Below are positions 24,600 to 32,569 of a stretch of 64,000 nt of DNA, in pieces (position 1 is the stretch's first letter; each line of letters begins with the position of its first letter). The position numbers and the translations under genes are program-made. The notes under the pieces are model-generated. The model made no database searches, had not been told where the DNA came from, and saw only the letters and a program-made list of their open reading frames with translations. The stretch is from the NCBI GenBank assembly GCA_028291055.1, contig JAQGIP010000034.1, positions 39,784-103,783 on the forward strand, given 5' to 3'. This DNA comes from Caulobacter sp. (GTDB taxonomy: Bacteria; Pseudomonadota; Alphaproteobacteria; Caulobacterales; Caulobacteraceae).

Positions 24600-25541
24600 A
24601 TGCCCAAGCGCCCCGACTGGCTTTCCAAGCTGAAACTCCCCGTCATCGCCGCTCCCATGTTCCTGGCCTCAGGGCCGGAGCTGGTGCTGGCCGCTTGCCG
24701 CGCCGGCGTCGTCGGGACCTTCCCCGCTGCCAACGCCCGCACCCCGGAACAACTCGACCAGTGGTTCGACGAGATCGAGGCGGGCCTCGCCGCCAGCCCC
24801 GGCGCGGCCCCCTTCGGCGTCAACCTGGTGCTGACCCGCCGACCCGGCGGCGACGCCTTCCGCGAGGTGGTCGAGCGCCGCAAGCCGCCGCTGATCATCA
24901 CCTCGATCGGCGACCCCGCCGAACTGGCCAAGACCGCCCACGCCTGGGGCGGGGCCATTTTCCACGACGTCACCACCGTGCGCCACGCCGAGAAGGCCGC
25001 GGAGGCCGGCGTCGACGGCATCATCCTGGTCTGCGCCGGGGCCGGCGGCCATTCGGGCGCGGTCAATCCCTTCGCGCTGACCCCCCAGGTCCGCGCCCGC
25101 TTCGATGGCTTGATTGTGCTGGCTGGAGCTATCGGCGACGGCCGCGCCATCCTGGCCGCCCAGGCGCTCGGCGCCGACCTCGTCTACATGGGCACCCGCT
25201 TCCTCGCGACGGCTGAAAGCCGCGCGCCGGAGGCCTACAAGCAGATGATCATCGAGGCCCAGACCAAGGACATCCTCTACACCCCGTCCATCTCCGGCCT
25301 GCCCGCCTCCTTCATGCGTCAGTCGGTGGAGGCCGCCGGCCTCGACCCCGCCAACCTGCCGCCGCCTAAGGGTCTTCACCAAGCCGACCTGCCGGAAGGC
25401 GTGCGCGCCTGGAAGGACATCTGGAGCGCCGGCCAGGGCGCCGGGATGATCCGTGACGCCCCCACGGTCGCCGACCTGGTGGACCGCATCGCCGCCGACT
25501 ACGCCGCCGCGCGCGCGGCCTTCACCACCGCCGTGGCCTGA
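24600..25541 (+). CDS. nitronate monooxygenase family flavoprotein
   Basis: 313 residues, a TIM-barrel FMN protein of the 2-nitropropane dioxygenase / NMO family. It begins with LKLPVIAAPMFLASGPELVLA. It has GVNLVLTR, a catalytic-type histidine in VCAGAGGHSG, and the phosphate-binding LAGAIGDGRAILAAQALGADLVYMGTRF. It lies 12 bases after the SDR-like gene and closes the long operon. In acyl-CoA clusters, members of this family are frequent but rarely shown to act on nitronates. A role as an enoyl or quinone reductase, or in detoxification, is equally possible. Confidence 0.88.
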   Translation: MPKRPDWLSKLKLPVIAAPMFLASGPELVLAACRAGVVGTFPAANARTPEQLDQWFDEIEAGLAASPGAAPFGVNLVLTRRPGGDAFREVVERRKPPLIITSIGDPAELAKTAHAWGGAIFHDVTTVRHAEKAAEAGVDGIILVCAGAGGHSGAVNPFALTPQVRARFDGLIVLAGAIGDGRAILAAQALGADLVYMGTRFLATAESRAPEAYKQMIIEAQTKDILYTPSISGLPASFMRQSVEAAGLDPANLPPPKGLHQADLPEGVRAWKDIWSAGQGAGMIRDAPTVADLVDRIAADYAAARAAFTTAVA

Positions 25542-25576
25542 CCGGCCGCCCCTCTAGGACAACAGGAGAGATCCAC

Positions 25577-25969
25577 ATGCTTCGCCCCCTTCGAGCCCCC
25601 GGCCGCGGCGTTCTCGTCAGCGAAGCCGGCCGCCTCTGCAATCTCACCCCCCGGGCGATCCGCTTTTACGAAGAAGAGGGCCTGATCCGCAGCACGCGCG
25701 GCCCGGCCGGCCAGCGCCTGTTCGATGACGCCATGCTTGATCGCCTGATCTACATCGCCGAGGCCCGGAGCCTGGGCCTCACGGTCCGGGACGTGCAGGA
25801 ACTGCTCGAAATCGGCGACACCCAGGGCCCCGAGCCCCAACGCGCCCGCCTGCTGGAAGGCTGCGCCCGCCGGTTGTCGGAGATCGAGGACCAGCAGCGG
25901 CTGGTGCAGTCGGCGATCCACGGCCTCAACCGCAAGCCCGCCTCGTCGCGCCTCCGCATGGCCGGCTAG
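25577..25969 (+). CDS. MerR family transcriptional regulator
   Basis: 130 residues. The N-terminal winged helix (about residues 14-80) has LVSEAGRLCNLTPRAIRFYEEEGLI, RGPAGQRLFDDAMLDRLIYI, and then LGLTVRDVQELLEIG. A short C-terminal coiled-coil helix (RARLLEGCARRLSEIEDQQRLV) supports dimerisation. There is no cysteine cluster for metal. It lies between two NMO-family genes, on the same strand, 35 bases after the first. MerR proteins of this compact type control acyl-CoA catabolic genes such as liu clusters in proteobacteria. It may regulate the second flavoprotein or the operon, but no dyad with MerR spacing was identified. Confidence 0.88.
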   Translation: MLRPLRAPGRGVLVSEAGRLCNLTPRAIRFYEEEGLIRSTRGPAGQRLFDDAMLDRLIYIAEARSLGLTVRDVQELLEIGDTQGPEPQRARLLEGCARRLSEIEDQQRLVQSAIHGLNRKPASSRLRMAG

Positions 25970-25979
25970 GCTCGCGCGA

Positions 25980-26957
25980 GTGACTCGCGAGGAACTGCTG
26001 GCCGGTCTGCGGTTGCCGCTGATGGCCGCGCCGATGTCCATCGCCTCCAACGTGGCGCTGGTCTCCGCCGCCTGCCGCGCGGGGATCGTCGGCTGTTTCC
26101 CCACCCACAACGCGGCCCGTGACGGCGGCCTTCGCGCCTGGATCGCTCAAATCCGCGCCGCCATCGACGTAGCGCGCGACGCGGGCGCCAGCCCGGCGCC
26201 CTACGCGGTCAACATCAACGTCTCCCGCGCCAAGCCAGCCCACATCCTCGCCGACGAGATCGCCGCCTGCCGCGAGGTCGGCGCGCCCCTCGTGACCACC
26301 AATGTCGGCGACCCCACCGAGGTGGTGAAGCAGGTTCACGACTGGGGCGGCCTGGTCATCCATGACGCCACCACCATCGCCCAGGCGGAGCGCGCCGCCG
26401 CGGCGGGCGTGGATGGGCTGATGCTGGTCTGCGCCGGCGCCGGTGGCCTTGGCGGTCTCATCTCCCCCTTCGCCTTCGTGCCCCAGGTGCGGTCCTTCTT
26501 CGGCGGCATCATTCAACTGGCCGGCGGCGTCGCCGACGGTGGCGGCATCGCAGCTGCCCGTATGCTTGGCGCCGACATGGTCTGCATGGGGACCCGCTTC
26601 ATCGCCACCCAGGAGTCGGGTGTCAACGAAGGCCACAAGCAGATGCTGGTCACCGCCGGGATCGCCGACGTGCTGTGGACCGACGCCATCTGCGGCATTC
26701 CAGGCAACTTCCTGCGGCCCTCGATCATCGCCAACGGGCTGGACCCGGACAGTCTACCCCCGTTGGTTGGACGCAAGCCGACCATCCCACCCACAATCAA
26801 GCCCTGGAAGATGATTTGGAGCGCCAGCCATGGTGTCGGGTTGATCCGCGACATACCGACGGTCGCGACTCTCATCGATACCCTGGAATACGAGTGTCGG
26901 ATGGCGTTGGGGGTGGTAGGCGCGGCAGGACTCGAACCTGCAACCAGACCGTTATGA
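25980..26957 (+). CDS. nitronate monooxygenase-like flavoprotein without the active-site His
   Basis: 325 residues from a GTG start at 25980, ten bases after the MerR stop. It is homologous to the protein at 24600: LRLPLMAAPMSIASNVALVSAACRAGIVG, YAVNINVSR, and GGVADGGGIAAARMLGADMVCMGTRF. The segment GAGGHSG of the first copy is GAGGLGG here, so the family histidine is Leu. The reading frame has no stop until 26957. It therefore runs into the tRNA gene on the opposite strand, and the last 15 or so residues (VGAAGLEPATRPL) are read from antisense tRNA. The natural domain ends near residue 310. Confidence 0.83.
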   Translation: MTREELLAGLRLPLMAAPMSIASNVALVSAACRAGIVGCFPTHNAARDGGLRAWIAQIRAAIDVARDAGASPAPYAVNINVSRAKPAHILADEIAACREVGAPLVTTNVGDPTEVVKQVHDWGGLVIHDATTIAQAERAAAAGVDGLMLVCAGAGGLGGLISPFAFVPQVRSFFGGIIQLAGGVADGGGIAAARMLGADMVCMGTRFIATQESGVNEGHKQMLVTAGIADVLWTDAICGIPGNFLRPSIIANGLDPDSLPPLVGRKPTIPPTIKPWKMIWSASHGVGLIRDIPTVATLIDTLEYECRMALGVVGAAGLEPATRPL

Positions 26958-26989
26958 GCGGTCGGCTCTAACCATTGAGCTACGGGCCC
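26914..26989 (-). tRNA. tRNA with CAU anticodon (probably tRNA-Ile2, or elongator tRNA-Met)
   Basis: The minus strand folds as a 76-base tRNA with encoded CCA (rc of 26914-26916). T8-A9-G-C-T-C opens the D arm. The anticodon stem GACCG/CGGTC closes the loop CTCATAA, giving anticodon CAT. The T arm is GCAGG-TTCGAGT-CCTGC. A CTCATAA loop with A37-A38 is typical of the lysidine-modified isoleucine tRNA. The acceptor stem has a G1-U72 pair and a C5-C68 mismatch, which is unusual. A tRNAscan run with TilS-identity analysis would decide between Ile2 and Met. Confidence 0.85.
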
Positions 26990-27168
26990 TTGTCGCGACC
27001 GTTGAGGCGTGGCGGGACGCGCCCGGTTACCATGGGCTGCACGCGGCTTAAAGGTCCGGTTCAGGTTGGGGGGCCTAGGCCAGCGTGGTCCCGCAAGCGT
27101 CGCCGTCCGGCCACGATAGGGGATAAGGTTGCATCAGGGGGCCGGCCACGGCCTCCAAGGAGAGAGAC

Positions 27169-27921
27169 ATGAAAGCCCTGTTCAGAGCCGCCGCCCTCGG
27201 CGCCCTCATCGTCGCCGGCAGCGCGGCGGTGGCGCCCGCCCAGGCCCAGACGCAGGGCGACGCCGCTTCGTCCATGGCGGCGCCGACCGCCTTCCAGGCG
27301 ACCACCCTCAGCATCACCTCCACGGGCGAAACCAACATCGCCCCCGACATGGCCACCATCACCCTGGGCGTCACCACCGACGGCGCCACGGCCGCCGACG
27401 CCCTGAAGGCCAACGCCGCCAGGATGACGGCGGTGATCGCCTCGCTGAAGCATGGCGGCATCGAGGCGCGCGACATCCAGACCTCCGGCCTGAACGTGAA
27501 CCCGCAATACGTCTACAAGGAAGGCGAGGCCCCTCGCCTCACCGGCTATCAGGTCTCCAACCAGGTGACCGTGATCGTGCGCGACCTGGCCCGCCTGGGC
27601 CAGGCGCTCGACACCACCGTGTCGGCCGGCGCGACCAATGTCGGCGGCATCTCCTTTGGGCTGCAAAACCCGGACGCGGCCGAGGACGCCGCCCGCGTGG
27701 ATGCCGTGAAGGGCCTGCAGCACAAGGCTGAACTCTACGCCCGGGCCAGCGGCTACCGCATCGTGCGGCTGGTGACCCTCAGCGAAGGCGGCGGCTATAC
27801 GCCGGGGCCGGTCATGCCGATGGCCATGATGGCGCGTGACAAGGTCGCCTCGACGCCGGTGGAAGCGGGCGAATTGAAGGTGCGTATCGACGTCAGCGCC
27901 ACCTATGAGATGGCCCGGTAG
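27169..27921 (+). CDS. SIMPL domain protein (DUF541), periplasmic
   Basis: 250 residues with AAGGAGAGAGAC before the ATG. The signal peptide is about residues 1-24, ending in APAQAQT. The SIMPL domain follows: LSITSTGETNIAPDMATITLGVTTDGATAADALKAN, then GLNVNPQYVY, TGYQVSNQVTV and the end segment ELKVRIDVSATYEM. Proteins of this family are periplasmic or surface-associated oligomers with poorly defined function, sometimes linked to oxidative-stress tolerance (YggE of E. coli). A second SIMPL-like protein is encoded at 30166. The 180 bases before this gene hold no other gene. Confidence 0.88.
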   Translation: MKALFRAAALGALIVAGSAAVAPAQAQTQGDAASSMAAPTAFQATTLSITSTGETNIAPDMATITLGVTTDGATAADALKANAARMTAVIASLKHGGIEARDIQTSGLNVNPQYVYKEGEAPRLTGYQVSNQVTVIVRDLARLGQALDTTVSAGATNVGGISFGLQNPDAAEDAARVDAVKGLQHKAELYARASGYRIVRLVTLSEGGGYTPGPVMPMAMMARDKVASTPVEAGELKVRIDVSATYEMAR

Positions 27922-27930
27922 CAGCGGTTC

Positions 27931-28389
27931 CTAGAGGCCGGCCTTCTTGAAGGCGGCCTCGATCCGCAGCTTGATCTCGCGGCCGGGTAGTGCGCGGTCG
28001 CTCTCCACAACGGCGGCATAGACCAGGCCCTTGGCCGGATCGCCCGCGTCGCCCGACGACCAGCCCACGCCACGGCTGCCGTCGGCCACGGAGTTGCAGC
28101 TGATGGTCTGGGGCCGGCCCTTGACCACGGCGTCGGCCACGTCGACCAGGGTCTGGGTTGCCTGGCCCACGCAGGACGGCAGCGCACGGTCGCAAGCGAT
28201 GTAACTCCCATAGCGCCAGACCGTCTTGCCGCTCGCCTTCTGCCGGATGATCACGCAGGCCCCCGGATCGCCGATGGCGCTGCCCACGGCCTCGTCCAAT
28301 GTGTCTTTGTTGATACCCTTGGGCGCGCCGGGCGCGCAGGCGGCGAGCGCCACCAACAGGGCGGGGATCAATACGGGGAGGCGAGTCAT
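27931..28389 (-). CDS. hypothetical lipoprotein
   Basis: 152 residues. The signal sequence VLIPALLVALAAC has a lipobox-like L-A-A-C at about residues 15-18, so it is probably a lipoprotein. The mature part has four more cysteines (GACVIIR, YIACDRALPSCVG, TISCNS), which could form two disulfides in the periplasm. No domain is recognised. It is convergent with the SIMPL gene, ten bases apart. Confidence 0.72.
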   Translation of the reverse strand: MTRLPVLIPALLVALAACAPGAPKGINKDTLDEAVGSAIGDPGACVIIRQKASGKTVWRYGSYIACDRALPSCVGQATQTLVDVADAVVKGRPQTISCNSVADGSRGVGWSSGDAGDPAKGLVYAAVVESDRALPGREIKLRIEAAFKKAGL

Positions 28390-28483
28390 CGGCGGCCTTT
28401 CTCGCGTAACACGGTGACGCGGCTTAACACTCCCGCTTGCGCGGCGTAAGGTTAACGCGGACGGTTGATGGGGGGATCATCGC

Positions 28484-29185
28484 ATGCGTTCGCGACTTCT
28501 GCTTTTAGGCCTGGGCGGCCTCGTGCTCGCCGTGGGCGCCGGCGATGCCTATTCCCGCCAGTCGCCACCTGGCGCGGCCAAGACCCGCGCCGCCGCGGCC
28601 GCCGCCGCGCCCATCGCCAGCCGCTTCGACGCCAAGCGCGTGGCCCGTGTCGCGGCCACGCAGGGCGCCGGCCAGCCCGGCGCCGCCGGACCCGCTGGAG
28701 GTGTGGACTGGCGCACCGCCGTGCTCGAGCAGCGGCGTGGCCTGGGCGCCAATCCCGGCGGCGACAAGGCCGCCGGCAACCTCGACCAGGAGGCGGTGAA
28801 CGAGACCCGCCTGCCCATCCTGCTGCCCGCCGACCCGGCCATCGTGGCCTCGGGGCGGCTCTATTCCTTCGGCGACTACTATACCCTGTCGGCGGAGGCG
28901 CCCGGCGCCGGCCTGTCCTTCAGCGGCAACGCCGCCCCCTTCCCCGTGGACGCCGCCCTGAGCGTCAGCCCCGAGGGGCCACAGAACCTGACCATCATCC
29001 GCACGGTGGAGGGCCGGGTCGCAAGCTACACCCGCTTCAACGTTCTCTACACAGTCGAGGTCACCTGCGATCAGCCCAAGGATGACCGCTGCGTCAGCGA
29101 CACCTACATCCGCGGGCTGGTGGCCCAGACCACCTCCGTCGTGCTCGGCAAGGCGGCCCGCCAGGCCGCCGGACTGGGAGGCTAG
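28484..29185 (+). CDS. hypothetical exported protein
   Basis: 233 residues with an N-terminal hydrophobic stretch (LLLLGLGGLVLAVGAG), then an Ala/Gly-rich low-complexity linker up to about residue 75. The C-terminal 130 residues look like a small beta-rich domain (RLYSFGDYYTLSAEAPGAGLSFSG; TVEGRVASYTRFNVLYTVEVTC). Two cysteines close together (VTCDQPKDDRCVS) could form a disulfide. The M23 peptidase gene starts five bases after its stop, so the two are co-transcribed and may act together at the envelope. Function unknown. Confidence 0.7.
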   Translation: MRSRLLLLGLGGLVLAVGAGDAYSRQSPPGAAKTRAAAAAAAPIASRFDAKRVARVAATQGAGQPGAAGPAGGVDWRTAVLEQRRGLGANPGGDKAAGNLDQEAVNETRLPILLPADPAIVASGRLYSFGDYYTLSAEAPGAGLSFSGNAAPFPVDAALSVSPEGPQNLTIIRTVEGRVASYTRFNVLYTVEVTCDQPKDDRCVSDTYIRGLVAQTTSVVLGKAARQAAGLGG

Positions 29186-29189
29186 CCCC

Positions 29190-30107
29190 ATGCGCATGCC
29201 CCTGATCCTGACCCTCCTGCTGGTGGCCGGAGTCGGCACGCTGGTCGCGCTGAACGCCGGCTGCGACACCAAGACCCCGGCCCCGCCGCCCGCCGCCACC
29301 ACGCCCGCCTCCACGCCGCCGGCGACCGGCGACACACCGCCCGCCGCTACCGACGAGGCCGCCGCCGACGGCGGCGCGGAACAGTCGCCGGACGAGCCCA
29401 TCCCCGCCACGCCCGACACCCCGGCCCAGCCTCCTGGCGGCCAGCCCCCGGCCACGGTGACCTTCGACCACGCCGGTCCGGGCGAGCTGCTGGCCGGTTC
29501 GGGCAAGGGCTATCTGGACCGCACCGTCTGGGCGCCCGGCATCTGCTTCCCGATCGCCGACCACGCCTATGCCAATTCCCAGGTCTGGAACCCCGGCGGC
29601 GGCAAGGGTCCGGCCGGCAGCCAGTGCGCGCCCGCCAACTATTCCCTGCCCTGGCACGACACCTTCTGCGAGGCCCGCTCGCGCGATAACCCCTTCTGCG
29701 TCGGGGGCACGGGCCACCAGGGCCAGGACATCCGCGCCCAGAGCTGCGTGAAGAACACCTGGTGGACGGTGGCCGCCGAGGACGGGCGGATCACCAATGT
29801 CGGGACCTATTCCATCACCCTGACCGCCGACGCCGCGCCGCACCGTCAGTACCGCTATCTGCACATCCAGATGGACGCCCTGGCCGTGCATGAGGGGACC
29901 AAGGTCAAGAAGGGCGACCACATCGGCAAGGTGTCGAACTATTTCGGCGGCACCCCCACCACCATCCACCTGCACTTCGAGATCCGCGCCGGGGTGACCG
30001 GCACGACCACGGACGGCAAGCATGTGGCGGTGCTGGCCTTCCTGCCCCCCTACCTCAGCCTGGCGGAGGCCTATCAGCGCAAGCTGAACGGGGTTGCCTG
30101 CCAGTAA
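29190..30107 (+). CDS. M23 family metallopeptidase, exported
   Basis: 305 residues from ATG 29190, chosen because a longer frame upstream overlaps the preceding gene. The N-terminal hydrophobic segment MPLILTLLLVAGVGTLVAL is followed by an NAGC that could act as a weak lipobox. A long Pro/Ala/Thr-rich linker covers about residues 30-95. The peptidase domain contains H-x3-D (GHQGQDIRA) and H-x-H (TIHLHFEI), the zinc ligands of the lysostaphin family, plus YLHIQMDALAVHEGTKVKKGDHIGKV, an M23 hallmark. Several cysteines suggest disulfides. It probably cleaves peptidoglycan cross-bridges in the periplasm. Confidence 0.88.
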   Translation: MRMPLILTLLLVAGVGTLVALNAGCDTKTPAPPPAATTPASTPPATGDTPPAATDEAAADGGAEQSPDEPIPATPDTPAQPPGGQPPATVTFDHAGPGELLAGSGKGYLDRTVWAPGICFPIADHAYANSQVWNPGGGKGPAGSQCAPANYSLPWHDTFCEARSRDNPFCVGGTGHQGQDIRAQSCVKNTWWTVAAEDGRITNVGTYSITLTADAAPHRQYRYLHIQMDALAVHEGTKVKKGDHIGKVSNYFGGTPTTIHLHFEIRAGVTGTTTDGKHVAVLAFLPPYLSLAEAYQRKLNGVACQ

Positions 30108-30165
30108 CCGCTTTACGTTTGTAATCCTGACCGGCTAGGCTGACCCGATCAGCCAGGAGAGACCT

Positions 30166-31059
30166 ATGCGCCGCGCCCTGACCCTTGCTCTCGCCACGGC
30201 CCTGACCGCCACGGCCATGCCGCCTGTCGCCTTCGCCCAGGCCGTGGCGGCGCCGGCCCCCGCCGACACCGCCCGCTACGATTCCGCGCCCTGGTGGATG
30301 CGCAGTCCGGTGATCGCCTCCACCGGCTATGTGCAGAAGGAGGTCCAGGCCAACCGGGCAGGCTTCAACGCCAGTTTCCAGGGGGTGGAGAAGACCGCCG
30401 CCGACGCCACCCGGGTGGCCACTGACCAGGTGCGCGAACTGATGACCGCGCTGGCGGCCCTGGGCGGCGACAAGGTGCGGGTCACCGCCTCGGTCAGCCT
30501 GACGCCCATCTACGACCAGTACAAGGACAAGGACGGCAACCTGATCAGCAACCAGCGCGCCGACAAGATCGACAAATACCAGGCCAACGTCACCATCCAG
30601 GTGGAGGTGCGCGACCTCTCCAAGCTGGAGCGGGCCTATGCCCTGACCGTCGCCGCCCGGCCGGTCTCCACCAGCCAGGTCTATTTCACCCTGCTGCCCG
30701 ACAATGAGATGCGCACGGCCCTGGCCACCGCCGCCTTCGCCGACGCCACGCGCCGGGCCAGGATGGCGGCCGAGGCGACCGGGGTGAAGCTGGGCGCCGT
30801 GAAGCTGATCGATCCCACCGGCCGGGCCTGCGACACCGACGTGCTGATCGCCGGCGCCCCGCGTGGCTATAACGACAGCCAGCCCAACTACGACCGCGCG
30901 GTCATGGCTCCGCCGCCCCCGCCGCCGCCGCCGCCCGCGCCTTCGGTGAGCGGGGCCTTGAGCCTCGAGCAGCGGGCCGACCAACTCCGCCTTACCCTGC
31001 AGCCGCCCCTTCAGACCGTTGAAGACAAGGCCTGCGTCGTCTTCGCCCTGGTGAACTGA
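30166..31059 (+). CDS. SIMPL domain protein, exported, with proline-rich tail
   Basis: 297 residues with AGGAGAGACCT before the ATG and a signal peptide of about 25 residues (MPPVAFAQA). The core has IASTGYVQKEVQANRAGFNASF and Q-A-N-V-T-I-Q-V-E-V-R-D. Its helical part RTALATAAFADATRRARMAAEATGVKLGAVKLID is the SIMPL signature. Between about residues 246 and 262 is a run of nine prolines and a Pro-Ala stretch. It lies in a run of exported proteins and is followed three bases later by another exported gene, so the two are translationally coupled. Confidence 0.83.
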   Translation: MRRALTLALATALTATAMPPVAFAQAVAAPAPADTARYDSAPWWMRSPVIASTGYVQKEVQANRAGFNASFQGVEKTAADATRVATDQVRELMTALAALGGDKVRVTASVSLTPIYDQYKDKDGNLISNQRADKIDKYQANVTIQVEVRDLSKLERAYALTVAARPVSTSQVYFTLLPDNEMRTALATAAFADATRRARMAAEATGVKLGAVKLIDPTGRACDTDVLIAGAPRGYNDSQPNYDRAVMAPPPPPPPPPAPSVSGALSLEQRADQLRLTLQPPLQTVEDKACVVFALVN

Positions 31060-31062
31060 CCC

Positions 31063-31581
31063 ATGCGTATCGCCACCTGCCTGCTCGCCCTGGCCCTCGC
31101 CGCCGCGCCGCTGGCCCTGCACACGACGGCGCAGGCCGCGCCCAGGCGCGTGGCCCACAAGCCGGCCGGGACGGTGATCCGCGACCCTCAGGTCTTCGTC
31201 AGCGGCGTCTATGCGCGGCTGGTGAAGGGCGGACCCTATCAGCCGCCGCAGGACATCTATTCCGCCAGGCTGGACGCGCTCACGGCCTCCATGGTCCGCG
31301 ACGCCAAGGACGAGGTGCCCCGGGTCGATTTCCTGTTCTGGATCAACGGCCAGGACGGCGACATCACCGACGCGGTGGTCACCTCCGCCGACGTCGAGCA
31401 GCGCCCCCAGGGCGACCGCAAGGTGGTGGTGGCCAGGTTCAAGAACAGCGGCAAGGTGCAGGAGTTGCACCTCTACTTCGAGCGCACCCCGGCCGGCTGG
31501 AAGCTGGACGATGTGGAGTCGGTGAAGGACCAGACCTGGACCCTGTCGCTGCTGATGAAGTTCGGCTGGATCGACCGCTAG
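31063..31581 (+). CDS. hypothetical exported protein (DUF3828-like)
   Basis: 172 residues with a signal peptide of about 27 residues (TCLLALALAAAPLALHTTAQAA). The mature part is a small NTF2-like fold candidate: FVSGVYARLVKGG, SARLDALTASMVRDA, VDFLFWINGQDGDITDA, and KVVVARFKNSGKVQELHLYFERTPAGWKLDDVES. This arrangement matches periplasmic DUF3828-type proteins. It starts three bases after the SIMPL gene. Its stop codon shares the palindrome CTAG (31578-31581) with the stop of the convergent regulator gene. Confidence 0.72.
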   Translation: MRIATCLLALALAAAPLALHTTAQAAPRRVAHKPAGTVIRDPQVFVSGVYARLVKGGPYQPPQDIYSARLDALTASMVRDAKDEVPRVDFLFWINGQDGDITDAVVTSADVEQRPQGDRKVVVARFKNSGKVQELHLYFERTPAGWKLDDVESVKDQTWTLSLLMKFGWIDR

Positions 31582-31880
31582 CGGCTGTCGGCGACCAGGG
31601 CGCCGATGGCGTCGAGGTAGCCGGTGAAGGCCTTGCGCCCGGCGTCGCTCAGGGTGACCCGGGTCAGGGGCTTTCGGTTCACGAAGCTCTTGTCCACCGC
31701 CACATAGGCCGCGTCCTCCAGCTTGCGCAGATGGGCCGAGAGGTTGCCGTCGGTCGCTTGCAGCTTGGCCTTCAGCTCATTGAAGTCCGCCGTGCCGACG
31801 CCGGCCAGGTAGGCCATGATGCCCAGCCGCACCCGGCCGTGGATCACGTCGTCGATCTTGTCGATGTCGAAACCGTCCAT
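31578..31880 (-). CDS. winged-helix transcriptional regulator, short MarR/ArsR-like
   Basis: 100 residues from ATG 31880. It is a single winged-helix domain: IHGRVRLGIMAYLAGVGTADFNELKAKLQATDGNLSAHLRKLEDAAYVAV, with the recognition helix in DGNLSAHLRKL and the wing KSFVNRKPLTRVTLSDAGRKAF. Proteins of this class (DNA-binding winged helix next to a small membrane protein) are usually co-transcribed with their target. The gene for a four- to six-helix membrane protein lies 14 bases upstream on the same strand. A dyad ACTTTGTAATGTAAAGT before that operon is a possible operator. Confidence 0.87.
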   Translation of the reverse strand: MDGFDIDKIDDVIHGRVRLGIMAYLAGVGTADFNELKAKLQATDGNLSAHLRKLEDAAYVAVDKSFVNRKPLTRVTLSDAGRKAFTGYLDAIGALVADSR

Positions 31881-31894
31881 GAGCGTGGCCCCAC

Positions 31895-32518
31895 TCAGAC
31901 GATGTCGGACGGCTCGCGCCGCATGAGCAGGATGCCGGGCACGGTGGCGAGCGCGAACAGGCAGCCGGCATAGGCCAGATACTGGGCCGGGCTCTTGATC
32001 AGGAAGGCCACGCCCACCGCCGCCGCGAAGCAGGCATAGGCGGTGTAGGTCATCCAGCGCTGACCGCTCATCGCCCCGCCAAGGGTCCAGCCGACGCCGT
32101 AGAACAGCAGGATGATCGAGGGGGCGAAGCTGATCAGGTAGATGTCGTTGGTCTGCCAGCTGGCGACGGCCAGGGCGGCGAAGGCGAAGAAGATGGCCAT
32201 GCCGATCCCCTGCCACACCGCGCCGTTGGCCTTGTTGGCGGGCGAGTGGGCGCCGGGCTTGGCGCCGATGCGGGCCCTCAACAGGAAGAGGCCGGCCATG
32301 AAGACCACGAAGCTGACGATCCAGATTCCCATCAGCCAGACGGAGGGCACGCGCAGCACGCCGCTGAGCACGGCCCATTGGGCGATGCTGGCCAGGCCGA
32401 AGACGCCGCCGGCCAGGGCCAGGATGGCGCCGCCGAGCGGGGGCGTCTGCTGACCCTCCTGCGCCAGGGCGCGCATGAAGGCGATGTCGTCCTTCAGGGT
32501 CTGCATCTGATCGTTCAT
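31895..32518 (-). CDS. hypothetical integral membrane protein
   Basis: 207 residues from ATG 32518; a longer frame to 32773 has no support and overlaps the opposite gene. The N-terminal amphipathic helix (MNDQMQTLKDDIAFMRALAQEG) is followed by paired membrane segments: GAILALAGGVFGLASIAQW, GIWIVSFVVFMAGLFLL, QGIGMAIFFAFAALAVA, LISFAPSIILLFYGVGWT, a helix around TYTAYACFAAAVGVAFL, and YLAYAGCLFALATVPGILLM. It matches membrane proteins often found beside winged-helix regulators in Caulobacter-like genomes. Function unknown. Confidence 0.8.
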   Translation of the reverse strand: MNDQMQTLKDDIAFMRALAQEGQQTPPLGGAILALAGGVFGLASIAQWAVLSGVLRVPSVWLMGIWIVSFVVFMAGLFLLRARIGAKPGAHSPANKANGAVWQGIGMAIFFAFAALAVASWQTNDIYLISFAPSIILLFYGVGWTLGGAMSGQRWMTYTAYACFAAAVGVAFLIKSPAQYLAYAGCLFALATVPGILLMRREPSDIV

Positions 32519-32569
32519 TGGGAGGGGGCCTGGTTGAATTGGGGGTAGATTTTCAGCCTGTGTAATGAG

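Noticed and set aside
26900..26957. C-terminal AGLEPATRPL as a protein domain
   Set aside because: It is an antisense reading of the tRNA, a known source of false C-termini.
28400..28480. Possible CtrA box (TTAA words near 28424 and 28452)
   Set aside because: The spacing between TTAA words does not fit TTAA-N7-TTAA.
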